Source: Azorinus chamasolen (lineage: Eukaryota; Mollusca; Bivalvia; Cardiida; Solecurtidae). From it: 64,000 bases of DNA. The position numbers and the translations under genes were made by a program. Location: positions 74,685,001 through 74,749,000 of the forward strand of contig OY755241.1 in assembly GCA_963576725.1 (NCBI GenBank). The letters run 5' to 3'. This document shows positions 12,191-24,759 of this stretch, in pieces (the first letter of the stretch is position 1; each line of letters begins with the position of its first letter). Under the pieces are notes generated by a model. That model was given only the letters and a program-made list of their open reading frames with translations. It did not search any database and was not told the origin of the DNA.

Positions 12191-12659
12191 GGATGGACAT
12201 AGATGTAAACAGTGAGTATTTGGAATATAATGAAAGACAAACGAAAACATGCACAGGGGAATACTTGAACAGCGTTAGAGTTAAAAAAAAAAACTACGGA
12301 TATATGCAACAAATGACAGTACCACAACTGGACACAAGAACCCCAAGCCTCTTAACAACTACCGTCAGCTATCCAACAAACAGCAGGAATGTATATACAA
12401 AATTATTTCAACCACTACATCACATGTCCCACCATCAATGCCTTCATATTCCGTCCTGCCGACCATCCCGATGCCAACTTCCATAATGCCAGCGCCTTCA
12501 ACCATCTCCAGATAGTTAAAATGTTTGCCATGAAAGATCCATGAACAAGCTTGGCGTTAAGGGCATTGTTTAGCAACACGAACATATACGGTGGATTTTT
12601 CAACATCACTGAATATTGGCGATGCACCACCTGCTAAGCGATTGCGTGAGGAATGAAAT

Positions 12660-12930
12660 CTAGAACTTGGCACTGATATAAAATGTTATAAACCGTTGGT
12701 AGTTCCGAGTTGTACTCTACTCGACGCCATGCTGTTGTGTAAAATAGAATAGAGCGACCTTATAACAGCTGTTTGTTGCTATTGGATACGGAAGTCGTGC
12801 TACGCAATGGAAAGTAGTACTTTACAAATCCGTTATTTTACTTGTTTTTCAGTAGATTTAAGCGAGAGAAAAAAAATCAAGCATGGGGTTTGTTAAAGCC
12901 ATGATTGATTATATTAATCTTGTCAACATG
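12660..12930. other. No gene recognised
   Basis: AT-rich, no credible coding frame or repeat visible. Confidence 0.5.
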
Positions 12931-12934
12931 TCTG

Positions 12935-13240
12935 TTACTTGTGTATATGCCCTGACACTGTTGACTGGGACAGATGATGGACGTCGCCATCGTTGAGTTG
13001 TAATTCTCCAGAGGCCAAGTACCTGAGCGATAATAGAATTTTCTCCAGACTCGTAACGTATCTGGCTACAATATTCTTAGGGCTCGGCTCGTTTTCCATC
13101 AACGCATTGAGGTAGTCAATACCGTCTCTGTCAATCCTGTACCGTCTGATACATTCTATGTTTGATAGCATTTCATACTGGGCAATCCGGTCCTCCGTTT
13201 CTGAAAGTTTGAATTTTCCAATATCATTTAACTCATACAA
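12935..13240 (-). pseudogene. Harbinger (HARBI1-like) transposase N-terminal exon fragment
   Basis: The minus frame includes CIRRYRIDRDGIDYLNALME and LEKILLSLRYLASGELQLND, followed by LSQSTVSGHI. This is the N-terminal helical region of PIF/Harbinger transposases, where the usual form is R(Y/F)RF.R.GI and ALR(Y/F)ASG with LSQ.TVSR. The frame ends at HIHK, where AAGTAAC could be a splice donor. The catalytic DDE exons are not seen nearby. It is a different copy and subfamily from the element at 45421-47753. Confidence 0.75.
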
Positions 13241-14975
13241 TGGTTATGAAAAAACATGAAAAGGATATATGTAACTGAATGGAAACAATCACATAAAGGC
13301 TTTGATTGATAATATGTTTCATCATTTACTCAATAAAAACATTATAAATATATATTTAAAAATGGTAGACCCAGATCAGTTGCTGCTGTTGGAGTGTTGT
13401 CTGAACGATGTCTACCTTGTTTTATAAAAGAATAGATATGACTACAGTTTAACTCGTACCATAAGACCCTGTGTACACAAGCAATTATAAAAATACAGCT
13501 AATAAATATTCAATATGTCATTAATTTTTTTTGTTAATGGTTAATACAATATTTATATCTAACCATTATAGATTCTATATCTAATTTAATGTGAGTTGAA
13601 GTTCTACTAAAGAAATATCCTTTATGTTAATGTGTGAATTTTTATTTTACATGTTATATAATATTCTCTTAATAAAAAAAATACAACGTATCTAAATGCA
13701 CTTAATACAGTATCATATAATAATTAAATAATTTCTAACAATAACCAGCCCCGCAAATTACGTGATTTAAACATGATTAGCGACAGTTTAAGATGTAAAC
13801 AAAATCGCTATGCTAGTCGCTTAATTACTGTATGCAATAACTGTCAATGTAATATTTATCTTTCAAATGACATTTGCATTAAAGAAATTTTTCTGATGAT
13901 CGAATCTGATAACAACTATTTGACTTGAAATGAAAACAAGCAAATGATATTCAAAGAAAATACTTACCCCACCCACGCAAATGATATTCAAAGAAAATAC
14001 TTATCCCACCCACGCAAATGCTATTCAAAGAAAATACTTACCCCACCCAATTGCGATTCTTTAGAAATTATGTTGACTGCTGTAAAACTGCTGCAGTAGA
14101 TCTAACTCAAGTAGCGTACTTCCTTCAAAATGTCGGCAATACAAAGGGTTGACTTCGTTAACAGGTTGAAAGTTGATAGATAGGCATATAAAACGGCGTC
14201 AATCGGTGTTTAGCGTTCCTTTGATGTTTTGCTAAGAAAATTCTTAAGTGTTAAGTCAGGGTGCACCCTGTCTTAACTTTTTAGACAAAAACAATACCAC
14301 TAAGAAAAAAAATCAGTGAATTTATACAGCTTAGGTAAAAACTAAATCTAAGTAAAAGTATTTTAAGCCTAAAATTTCAGGAAGGTTTTTCAGCTGTGCA
14401 ACTGTTAATGTTCCACTTAGTGCTAAAATAGTTTTATTCTCAAAAACAGCTGGAAATGTTTTGAGCTTCTTTAACGCAGAACGAAATTATTCTCCCCTGA
14501 GCGTAAGGTTGATAGATTTCATGAGCTTTCAAATACCAGTAATGATACTCATAAAATAAATATTCACTTGTTTGTGGACTTGACAAGTAGGTTTGGCTGA
14601 CTTAAGTATTAAATAAGCATTCCATCTACATTATTTGTATAACAAGTTGAAAATATGTAAAAAGGTTTTCAGAAATGAAACAAAATTCCTGAACTTTGGC
14701 CCAAGATTTTCCAAGCAATACAGGAACTTCAATGATGCGTCTAAGAATATATCTGTTGTTCTTAAGAGTTTGTTTGATCGAAGAAGATATTTTGCAGACT
14801 ACGGACTTCCTTTTCCCTGTGTATATTTACCATACAATTGTTTATTCCAAATGGCAGCTTTATTGGAATAGCAATATAATCAATAAACGTCATGCCATCA
14901 AACCTACCATCGGTGATTTCCTTTTAAATTATAGAGCTATATGAAGAGACGATGATGTCCTAGCTCGCTGTCGCA
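13240..14975. other. No gene; 36-bp tandem repeat at 13947-14048
   Basis: AT-rich and non-coding. The unit CACCCACGCAAATGATATTC plus AAAGAAAATACTTA(C/T)CC recurs about three times between 13947 and 14048. Nothing else is recognised. Confidence 0.6.
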
Positions 14976-14979
14976 TAGG

Positions 14980-15312
14980 ACACTCCCATATTACTCTACT
15001 CCCTATTTACTTAGTTCAAGCAGAATGTGTCTTCCGTCAAGAGCCATACACTGTAAAACATTTCTTGGTGCTGTACTAAGACGTAAATACTGTGCGCTAG
15101 TTATCTGACACAGTTCCATACGAGAACATAGTTTTGCTTTTGAAAGAGACTAGTCTTTATTATAAAATATAAATGTTTCTATCTGTTCTATTATGTTCGT
15201 TCTGTATTCCTTTTTACGATATATACTCGTTGATGGATATTTATTTTAATGGAATTTCAGCGTTTCATTAAAATTTTCATTGGCGCTATATGAACTATTT
15301 AGTGTCGCGGTG
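14980..15312 (+). repeat. Dispersed retroelement-like repeat, copy 1
   Basis: Matches 37305-37700 over most of its length: AGAGCCATACAC.GTAAAACA, AGACGTAAATACT, CAGTTCCATACGAGAA, TTTTGAAAGAGACT.GTCTTT, and GGCGCTATATGA(A/C)CTATTTAGTG near the end. The other copy ends in an ACTCACTCACTC tail, a typical LINE/SINE 3' end; this copy lacks the tail. No protein is encoded. Confidence 0.7.
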
Positions 15313-16240
15313 CCAAGGCTTACATATTTATATCTCGAGTAATTTTCCTGTAGTTAAACTTTTAAAAGTAGTCTCGCTCTCACTTCTATTAGGCCATGAG
15401 CCAGAGCCCAAAAACTTGAGGCCACCGGTACCATCTTTGGGGAATAATGCTATCAATGTTTTTTGGAAAGTTATAAGTATCTAGAATCAGAAAATATGTG
15501 ATAGCAGTAAAATCGGTGGTAGCTTTTTTTGGGTTTTTTTCCACCAATTTTAACCCTATGGTAAAAATAGTGTTTTCTAAATTTGGCATTAAAGAAAAGA
15601 CATTAAATTTCAAACTTGTATCTCTTCTTACACCCTGTATCTGCTTGAAAATTGAAAGGATTGTAGCTGTAGTTACACATTTTTCATTTATGTTGTTATT
15701 TACTCACAAAATGTGGTTCGTATAATGTAAATCCCTACTCATACGTACATGCAAACATGTTTACATGCATATGTAGTATGCAGAAGTAAAATATCCCCAA
15801 CGTTTTGCATACCTTCATCATCTTTATAACTATGCTCACAACAATGATGGCAATGAATTGACTCCAGACTAGAACCCTTACATCTAGCATCTCTTAATGC
15901 GAATTGTCAAGAGGTATTTCCCTTGAAAGTTTCCATACACTCAAATTGTGCCAAACCTGTAATATCTTAAGAGTTAGCCTTATGAAATTTCACCAGCATT
16001 TGACTATTATTACATTTTGTATATCAATGACCAAATTAACGATGAGAACCCTTTGAGCCAGAACCCGACCATGGTTTTGGCCAAATTGTGTCCCTTTATG
16101 AAATTTGTATGTAACGGGTAAACTATTATCTGATCACCCATTTCAGAACTTATTCATGATATACTCTTATATATTTATTATTGATCATAAGCATTAGAAC
16201 TTGAACTAGAAACGTATCTATAGGAAATGGACCCCACCTC
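15313..16240. other. No gene recognised
   Basis: Overlapping short frames on both strands (15290-15725) have no family resemblance and look like chance frames. No repeat structure stands out. Confidence 0.5.
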
Positions 16241-16245
16241 CTTCC

Positions 16246-17277
16246 TTATAATGATAGTGCGTCTCTAATCAAGTATGCATTTTTGTGGGAAAACAAAAAA
16301 TCCCGTAATTTTCCCATCTTCGTATCAAGTTGTTTATCTGTAACAGTTTTATGCATATATAACGTATGTAAATCAAGAATAGTCATTTTCAAACGAGATT
16401 TTCGTTTAATATTACCATTTTTACGAATACCATGTGATCGAGATTTGCGTTTTCTTAGAAAAAATACCAAAAATATATCTATATCGGGATCCTTTGAAAT
16501 ATTTCCAGTCTGGTAAATTATATTATCATTCAATCCTAAAGGAAAATGTGCTTTTATCCAATTTAATTCAGATATAAATCTAGCTTTCGATTTAAAGCTA
16601 CTTGTAGCATCCTTATCATATGTTGTTATATGATCTACAATTTGTCCTAAAATCCTTATCATATGTTGTTATATGATCTACAATTTGTCCTAAAATATCT
16701 TTAAAAGAATGGCCAGATTTCCGAAAGTGTTGGTATAAAAAATGTTTAAGTTTACGATTTCGACATTGATATGCGTGCTCCCGAAATCGAGTCTTCAAAG
16801 CACGTCCTGTTTGGCCTACGTACTGTATACCGCAACTAGGCACATTTCAAGTTAAAACATAAATAACATTAGTAGTAGTACAATCAACGTCCGAGTTTAT
16901 CTTGAGATTAAATGTTCTGCCATTAACTGTTGATTTAACAGTGGAATTACAAGAAATGTTACTTCAACATATGCACCTCTTAGCAAAGCACTTTTGAATA
17001 ATCGATACACTCTGTGTCGCTTGTATACAGACCGTTTACAAATGGAAGAAACATTTTGGATAGCAGATTTTAAAAGGTGAAAGGACAACTCTTGGTCCAT
17101 TGGAAACACATTTATTAATAAAAAAAGAGATGGTGTGTGAAAATATGGCCATGTCGACTGAAGATTAAGTTGTCTTAAACGAACACACGGTTGAAGGGAA
17201 GACAAATTAAAAATATTTTTGGGTACAGAGTGAATATTTACAGATTTCAGTTCTATCGGAGGTATTTTAACAGACAT
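16246..17277 (-). pseudogene. Penelope-like element copy B, GIY-YIG endonuclease part
   Basis: Minus frames give, N to C, a LINRTVYK-like region (KRSVYKRHRVYRLFKSALL, 17277-16950), PSCGIQYVGQTGRALKTRFR (GIY-YIG core with GIQYVG and the catalytic Arg region, about 16750-16840), LYQHFRKSGHSFKDI, FISELNWIK, HFPLGLNDNI and RSHGIRKNGNIKRKSR (to about 16400), then a linker to 16246. A perfect 43-bp tandem duplication (16611-16653 and 16654-16696) repeats the residues QIVDHITTYDKD and changes the frame. The RT part is missing. A LINE fragment abuts at 17281. Confidence 0.8.
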
Positions 17278-17280
17278 GAA

Positions 17281-17690
17281 ACTGTCATGTACATGCCGCT
17301 CTAATAACTTTGAGATAGCAGGAAGTACTGAAATTAGCCTATAATTGTTAACATCAAGTTCTGAGTCTGTTTTGAATAGTGGATTGACTTTTGCAGACTT
17401 CCATATATCTGGAAATATGCTTTTTGAAATACTTAAGATTGATGTTCTGAGCCTGTTTTGAACAGGGTTAACGTCTGATGACAGAACATGCTATTAGTTT
17501 AGCGGCAATATTTGTAAAGAAAGAATTGAATTTATTTGATATTAAACTAAGCTCTGTACTATCTTGGCCATCTATTGTGAGACTGATGCTCAGTTTTGTT
17601 TTAGAAACCAAGTTTGGTTTAAATATTAAATGTAAATGCAGTATTCTGCTAATCACTACATTACTAAACCCCAGTGCCAACACTAATGAA
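17281..17690 (-). pseudogene. LINE reverse transcriptase fragment (Jockey/CR1-like)
   Basis: Two minus-strand blocks belong together: SLISNKFNSFFTNIAAKL (17683-17468), from the segment before the RT fingers, and FPDIWKSAKVNPLFKTDSEL followed by NNYRLISVLPAISKLLE (about 17440-17290), the conserved finger motif of LINE RTs (usual form NYRPISLLP.(L/I)SK..E). About 40 residues between them are missing or shifted, and the palm motifs are absent, so it is a 5' scrap of an RT. Confidence 0.75.
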
Positions 17691-17699
17691 TAAATATGT

Positions 17700-18275
17700 T
17701 GGGTTATGCAAGAGCTTCATTGAAAATAATATGATTTGCCATTCACACTTACATAATACACATGGTTACACCAACCATTTCAGTGACTTGGAAACAAATG
17801 GGTAATGCATGGGACCCTACAAATAAATGTCACATTTCTAGAAATTCATTACATCTGCTATGAAGCTTCCTTCCAAATCACTGAGCTAGTTTGTTATACA
17901 TACTTTATCCCCAAAACTTATTGGCTTCATATATAATTTTATAGAAAGCTCTATTTTTGCTTTAAATTTCCCTAGTTTGATAAAAAAAAACCCACACCAA
18001 CCTTATCTGTTTTAGACTGCTGATTATCAGACAGCCAAAGAGATGAAATAAAGTGCTTTTACAATGCAGTCCATTAATACAACAATATAACTATTGATAT
18101 GAAATACACTGCTCATAGTACAAAGCAGTCCACCAATACAACAAGTCATAATCTATGTATGGCTGATAATAGCTATAGTTTGTAGAAAAGTGAGGTACAT
18201 GAGAGGGATTGTAATGGTCAGAGAGTTGCTTGTTTGGGTGAGAGTAAGCTGTTTGGCTATTAATAGTCTAAGTGG
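17700..18275. other. No gene recognised
   Basis: AT-rich and non-coding. Two short similar stretches (CAGTCCATTAATACAACAA near 18067 and CAGTCCACCAATACAACAA near 18125) show a local 59-bp duplication. Confidence 0.5.
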
Positions 18276-18279
18276 GACT

Positions 18280-18600
18280 GGGTCACATTCTTTTATTAGT
18301 CTATCATTTGTTGTATCTCTGAGCATGGCAGAAGATTCAATCATGTCTAACCAGTGACTATCTTTTCTCTTTCCAGTGGCAATGAGCCGCAACTGGTTGT
18401 ATACTGCACAATACCATAATTTAACGTCGTGTTTCGGACATTGAAGTGGCAGAGTTCCGAGGAGAACCAGAAAAATGAACTAGTTCAGAAGGGCACAACG
18501 CTCGATAGTGCTGGAATCCTGACCACGGGACTTGAGAATGCTCAAAGAAAGAAAAGCAGTCTTTGGTCAAGGCAAGGCACCCATCCGAAAACGTTTTTAT
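18280..18600. repeat. Duplicated block, copy 2, outer segment
   Basis: Partner of 7090-7380 (see there). This copy is fuller, keeping a CTGACCACGGGACTTGAGAA stretch that copy 1 lacks. An 82-codon + frame (18429-18677) and an opposite 128-codon frame cover it, and neither resembles a known family. Confidence 0.7.
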
Positions 18601-18899
18601 GCCCTGTATTCCTCCTTCGGGGCATCTGGGATGTTAAAAGATATGTGACCAGATTCAGGATCAGACTGCAGCAGTAACTGGTACTGTAGGAGAAGGGAGA
18701 ACAGCAGAAAGGGGAGAATTGGGCAGAGCAGCAGAAAGAATTGTCTTTGTGGGAATAGAGAGGGTAGCAGAAGAGACATCTGATGAATGGTTTGAAGGAG
18801 TGGGGGAGAACAACAGAGAGAAGTTGGGATGAGGAAGGGACAGGTGTTGCAGGAGGGAAAGATATTGTCGAATAGACTAATGTTGAGGGAGGGGGAAGG

Positions 18900-19270
18900 A
18901 CTATATATATATATATATATAAGTGCAAAGTGTCGATGACAAGCGATATATAAGTTTTTTTACATTTATTTACAATTTACAATATATATATTATATAACT
19001 GGCAATAGAATACAACCGGAAAGGCTATATATATATATATTAAAAAAGACTAAATGTTATATGGCTTTAAAATCTTTAATTAATAACTTAAAAATGCGCG
19101 ACGCGTTTCATCAGATCATCAGGCGTAATATTATGACGTCGACGTCCCTACTTCCTGTAAGGCTTGTAACTCTGTCAGACAAATGTTTGAATTAGAAATT
19201 AATTGCATTGAGGGTTGGTTTAAATTTTATATAAAATATATATAAATAATATATAAAATATAAATATATA
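18900..19270. repeat. AT microsatellites
   Basis: (TA)n runs at about 18901-18920 and 19025-19041, and ATATAAAATATA-type repeats at about 19225-19275. Confidence 0.8.
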
Positions 19271-19299
19271 TAAAACCTGTTAATGTTTGTCTGATTCAT

Positions 19300-19925
19300 C
19301 CCTTGAGGGAGTTGTATCCCAACTGAAAAGGACTGGCGAGTGAAAGATTGGTGATCAGTGTCTTCTCTACATCTAGTTTAGCAGCTATGGGATAAATAAC
19401 GTTATCATCTGAAGACTGCGGAAGAAGCTCCAATCAGGGATCATGGTGATGGTCTAAGGGAAGGACTTCCGTCCTTCGGGTAAAAGATTGCATAGACTTG
19501 CTGTCAGAGAAGATCTTGTCTGATATTGAAACAATAAATTTAGAATAGTTAACATCACCTTCAGCTTGAACTGAGTCAGGCAGTACAGATGTGTGAGTGA
19601 TAACAATAGTGTCTGCTTCAGGTTCATTTGTGCCCGAACATTTGTTTTTCCACCATGACAAAGTTGGTGAAGTCTGATCCTGTCTGTATATAGTGACAAA
19701 GTCCAGGTAATTAACAGCAAGGGAAACTTTCAGGAGGGAAATTTATGCTGCTATGGTTTTTTGCGCGCAGTGTCCTTCAAAGTCTTTTGCCCGCTTCAAA
19801 GTCTTACTACAGAAAGTGCATTTTACACTTAACCTATTATGATAGGTTTCAATGTGTCTTATTAGCTGTTTTCTTCCATTGAAGGTGCAGCGACACACCA
19901 TGCAGTTCTTGCTTTCCTTAATCTG
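19300..19925 (-). pseudogene. C2H2 zinc-finger gene remnant, copy 2
   Basis: The minus strand from 19925 reads KNCMVCRCTFNGRKQLIRHI, a complete first finger (CMVC, then 12 residues, then H..H), and CTFCSKTLKRAKDF for the second, which then goes out of frame. The downstream exon-like stretch WWKNKCSGTNEPEADTIVIT to LPLDHHHDP (19661-19434) matches copy 1. Here a TGA replaces the Ser codon (TCA) that follows HHDP in copy 1, yet the reading frame beyond it (LELLPQSSDDNVIYPIAAKL) still looks protein-like. Both copies are therefore damaged, at different sites. Confidence 0.65.
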
Positions 19926-20310
19926 TAAATATAGGCAAATAGAGTGTTACTTACTAAAAAGTTAACTGTTACATTTTGTTAGCAACTGTAATTCATACCA
20001 TATATAGTTAGCTCATTTATGCTGTACATATCTGGCCAATAGGCTCTCAATTTCATTGTATATAGAATTTCTTGGAGACTAAAAGTTTAGTGTTCCTTAA
20101 ATGTTTGTGAAGGTTTGACAATATTAAATTATACAATTTATCACTACTGGTTCTAATATTCGTCAATATCATTTGATTTCATTTCAGTTCATAATTTAAC
20201 CTGGTGCGTCCAGAGAGCCACCAACTTAACTTAAGGACATGCAACTAATTTGCATAAAACTAAAATGTTCACCTTACAACTATCTGTAAACACATGGTGC
20301 GTTCAGAGAA
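19926..20310. repeat. Duplicated block, copy 2, non-coding part
   Basis: Partner of 9209-9560; it also carries an internal second GGTGCGT(C/T)CAGAGA.CCACC near 20298. Confidence 0.7.
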
Positions 20311-20319
20311 CCACCGCCA

Positions 20320-21680
20320 ATGAAAAATAAACAGGCAACTTCAAGAGTTAGTTTCATTAGAACCAGCACTGTATTTTTTATAATGGCTGAACTGGACTGT
20401 TACTTTTACTTTATCTATAAATCATTGTTATCTGAGTTGGGACTAAACCATGATGGAATGTTATTGCCATTGTACTTCATTAGTCTATCAATATGGTACA
20501 ATTTCTCTTTCTATTTCTGAGAGGCTTTTACTTCATATGTAATATCATCTAAGCGTGTTGTAATTACACAAGAACCTTTCCATTTACAAGTGAGCTTTGA
20601 ACAAACAAACTTTCCGATTGGGATTATATGACCACACTGGCTGACCTGGTTAAAAGACACATTTCTTGGCTTTCAAGTCATATTTGCGTTTCTGATAAAT
20701 TGCTGACTTTTTCAATGTTTTCCAGACTTTCATTGGTTTTCCGAATGGTTTCACTAGTATAAGATTCTGCACAGTATTGTTCTTTCAGTTGTTTTTGGGC
20801 TTATACCACTTTATTCTTTAATCCCATTTTATGACCACTTTTCTTTATTTTAGATCTACTCTGTGATAAAAGTTATTAAAACTACGTGTATATAAATTAA
20901 TTCTTTGATGGTATGACCATTGAGTATTTCTATGTTGATTCGTTGATGTTTCTATCACCACTGTATATACATGAACTTGCTTCTAACACTAAGCAAATTC
21001 TATATTATTTATAAGAAATTAACACTTTATTCACGGTTTTATGTTGTGTTTGAAATTGTTTGTTATTTTACAATTTTTCATTTCATTAGGGGATAAAAAC
21101 GGAAAATTATGACTTATTCTCCTTTATCATTTAGTACTATTGCAGTGTGACAGATGTTAGACTAATATAAGAACCAATTCCCTTAAAACAACAACCGACG
21201 ACTGCGACCATTTTTCCAGGCACATTTCTATTTTCGGCACTAGAAAATCTGCAGTTCTGACACCAACAATTGTACCAATCAGCCGGTTCCCTAATTAAGT
21301 TTTGGCCAATATTGACCGTGAACCCTTTTTTCACTGAAATGTACTGCATAACATATAATTTGCTTTTTCTTTTTTTTTAAATAATGTTTCTGTTATTTCT
21401 CATTACCATTGCCCTGGTCAATTGTGGGGAGATTCAAAAAAATGTTGGCAAGATTTTGACTTGCTGCATCTGAAATCACTTAAATGAAACCAGCAGCATC
21501 AATGAGTTGAAAACAGCAGATATTTTAACCCTGTTACATCATAAATGTTAACTTAACAATGATATCATGGATATTAATTAGAATAATTGTTATAGTAGCA
21601 ACCTTTCCCTGGTCTATATTTATTCCCTAATTCAATACCCATTGAATATTCATGAACACAATAGTTTCAAATGCACTCAG
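20320..21680. other. No gene recognised
   Basis: AT-rich sequence. Short frames on either strand (20320-20520, 21137-21349) have no recognised family. No clear repeats. Confidence 0.5.
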
Positions 21681-21683
21681 TCG

Positions 21684-21946
21684 CAGTTTGTTCATCGCCC
21701 AGATATGGGAATTCCTTAGGATATTTACTTTTCGATACACATGTGAATTTTACAGCTGGCTTAACAGCTTCTGTTTTCCGGCATTTTTAATAAATGCCCC
21801 TTATCAAACTCGCTTCTGTTTTCCGGCATTTTTATTAATAAATGCCCCTTATCAAACTCACTTGAGTCTTTTCTCGTTTCTAATTTCCCATACATAGATC
21901 GTGCTGGCCCGCCAGATCAAGTCCTAATACGAAGTAGAGCATAAAT
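21684..21946 (+). repeat. Local duplication, copy 1
   Basis: Shares GTTTGTTCATCGCCCAGATA, GATACACATGTGAATTTTA, GCTTCTGTTTTCCGGCATTT and CGTGCTGGCCCGCCAGATCA with 22198-22413, about 510 bp downstream and in the same orientation. Copy 1 alone repeats an internal unit of about 46 bp (CTTCTGTTTTCCGGC...AAACTC) near 21768-21860. CTGGCCCGCCAG is a short palindrome in both. No coding role is visible. Confidence 0.8.
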
Positions 21947-22197
21947 AGATTTTATGGAAAACATAAAAGTATTTATGCGAACAAGATGCTCAAATGTTAT
22001 AGCATAACTAGCGTACCCACTGAGGCAGCTGGGAGAAGTAGCCAATCAAACAGTCTTTGTTATGGAACTTAGAGAGGAAGGCTGCTGATGGCTTAGTGTT
22101 TACAAATTTTACCTCCTCATCACAGCCTCCTCAAATGTCGATATGCATGTCGTTATTTCAACATTTTCTATATAATTTTGTTTCATGCATTTTGAGG

Positions 22198-22413
22198 CGG
22201 TTTGTTCATCGCCCAGATAAGGAAATTCCTCAGGATATTTACGTTTCGATACACATGTGAATTTTAAAGCTGACATAACAGCTTCTGTTTTCCGGCATTT
22301 TTAATAAATGCCGCTTATCAAACTCACTTGAGTCTTTTCTCGTTTCTAATTTACCATACATTGTTCGTGCTGGCCCGCCAGATCAAGTCCTAATACGAAG
22401 TAGAGCATAAATA
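22198..22413 (+). repeat. Local duplication, copy 2
   Basis: Partner of 21684-21946 without the extra internal repeat; both end at AAGTAGAGCATAAATA. The intervening 250 bp show no gene. Confidence 0.8.
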
Positions 22414-22599
22414 AATGCATCTGGATTTGCTTATTACCACATATTGAACATAGCATGAGTGAAATGCATTTAGCTTTGCTACTTCTATACTACTTTGTGT
22501 AACTGTTGCTTCTTTAATGATTCTGTAATACAAATCAGCCTTTCAAATTACAAAATATTTCATATCTATCACATTTAAAATGGGTTGACAATGTTTGCA

Positions 22600-22745
22600 A
22601 AACCTTGTGTATTCATTTAATGTACTTTAATAAGCAAACAGACCGTTGTCAGACGGCTCCTATAGGAGCCACCTGATCTGGCTGTTCTGTTTTTAAAAGC
22701 GTCAAAATGCGCTTACAAAAGGGAAAGGGTCAATGCACTTTAACT
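22600..22745. mobile_element. Damaged TTAA-family miniature element
   Basis: Contains the family centre GTCAGACGGCTCCTATAGGA followed by GCCACCTGATCTGG and, at the right, GGGAAAGGGT where GGGTTAA would be expected. The left end is not clear. Confidence 0.5.
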
Positions 22746-24385
22746 CCTTCACTGAGAAATAATTATGAAATATTCAAACATACAACTAAGGGGTATATGC
22801 AATTTACAGAATTGTTACTGAAGGCATGTTTTATTAAAAGCACAGTAGTAAAATGTAAGAATTTAAATAATTCAAACACATATGAGACCACTCATACATT
22901 TACTGTCTGATCTGGGTATAATCTGTTTGAAAACAAGAACACTATTCACTGTTAGGTTACTATTAGTGGTTGAGAATATATTTTGAAACATACCACTGCT
23001 TGACAAAAAGTGTCACAACCTTCAAAACCGACCACTGCTGCCTCACCAATCACTTCTAACATCTACAAACAATATGTGTTTTACAATTAAGTGTTTATTT
23101 ACCAGAATGATACAATGTTGATATTTTATAATTATCTAGTATGAACAAATGTATACATTTGAGATTATTGCTACTGATAACACAAGATATATGAATACCA
23201 GTTCTGAGCAATTGTTTTAGTTGTATTTTATTTTAATAATAACCAATTTAACCCTTTCCTGTTCTCATTGTTTTCCAAAGTCCAATACCTACAGAATATC
23301 CATGGACATATTAGTAATAATGAAACATGTAAGGTGGAACATAAACAGCCATTTCAAAGAGTAAAGAAACTGAACTATCAAATATAAATGATATAAAATC
23401 TATTTATCATGTAGAACTACCTGTTTAGCACTCACGTAATATTCAGACTCGTGACTAAAACTATTTTCTTTAAAGAAGGAGTCCCATATGGTCAGACATT
23501 GAATACCGATAATCATAAGCAAAACAATTGTTAATGTTTTCCAAACTTTACCGGCTTGTTATATCCAACCAAGTTGAATATTTCTCCTTTGCTGCTAAAG
23601 ACATTGACAGCATACCCTCGAGCATCTGATAATGCTTGATGTAGGCTGCCCATAACTCCGCACACTGCTGATGTAGGCTGCCAATAACTCCGCACACTGC
23701 TGGTTCAGCCAGTTTTCCTTTCTTAATTTCTTGACAGTTTCCATGATAAACAATGTACACCAGATGATTGTTTGCATATGATACCGATGACAGGTACGCG
23801 CATCGTGAAAATACTACCTCAATTTATGGAGTTTAATCTGAACGTAGGCGTTACTTCTGACAAAATTTATGCAAAAACTTAGAAATTGTTAGTAAAACGG
23901 TACCCAGGCCCAAAGGTTATGGAACTAAAAAAAACAACTCAGAAACAAACTCCGTACTCGGACTATTCTCAGCGGAGATTCTTGCTCAGACCGAAGTTAT
24001 AAAACCGTTTTGAGCTGTTCTATAAACAATGTGACTTCTTTTTTATACAAAAAAGCGGTCACGTTTGTATACTGTATGAAGGGATGTTAACACAGTTAAA
24101 TCAATGTCAAACAATTGGATCCGCTATTAGAATATTACCTAAGGAGCCCCCTGAAGTCTCAAACAAAAATGTTTTTTGGGTTATTTCCCCTTGCGTCCTT
24201 GACCATTTGTTTATTTGAACGACAGAAAGGACTGCTAGACGATGAATGTTTGTCATAAATTTGCTTTACGCTCGGGTTATTGTAATTATTGTTTATCATG
24301 CTTTACGATGCCGGGTTTTAAAAGAAGATCAATTTGTAACCGAACTAGTAGATTATCTAACTTATTAAAGGTTCGACAATAACAT
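22746..24385. other. No gene recognised; partial miniature element start at 23250
   Basis: AT-rich. TTTAACCCTTTCCTGTTC near 23250 resembles the left end of the TTAA families. A 32-bp near-duplication (AACTCCGCACACTGCTG) at about 23655 and 23690 lies in chance minus-strand frames. No gene family is recognised. Confidence 0.5.
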
Positions 24386-24389
24386 TAAG

Positions 24390-24639
24390 TTAACCCTTCG
24401 CTTGCTATTTACGTCGATATACCTACCTATAAATAGTGAAGGCCCAGTTGAGAGAGCTCCTGCAGAAGCTGTCTCATCAGGGTCTGCACTATTTACAAGT
24501 TGATTGTGTAACCAGTGCACTCCACAGCAGTGATTGCACACCGAAATACTTTTACACAGTGATGATATGTGTAATTATACAACAGGACATTGGTAAAGAA
24601 GAAGAAATGTATTGTAAAATTCAGCAAAAGAATGGTTAA
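24390..24639. mobile_element. TTAA-type miniature element (CCCTTCGCTTGCT family)
   Basis: Begins TTAACCCTTCGCTTGCTATT and ends AGCAAAAGAATGGTTAA, a decayed form of AGCAAGCGAAGGGTTAA. The interior is CTCCTGCAG...CTGTCTCATCAGGGTCTGC and the family's ACTCCACAGCAGTGATTGC stretch. It belongs with the copies at 34238, 38492, 39512 and 55735. Confidence 0.85.
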
Positions 24640-24759
24640 AAAGAGACCAACACTGCCAAAATATTATTTTACCTGATGATTCATCATTGCATATGTCACC
24701 CATATATTTTATATTGATATTTAGATTCTAAGAATAATAACGCTACATTCTCATGTATA

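Noticed and set aside
12193..12486. 97-codon + frame downstream of the hAT remnant as a separate gene
   Set aside because: No family resemblance, and a stop-rich alternative frame continues the hAT-like sequence; most likely chance.
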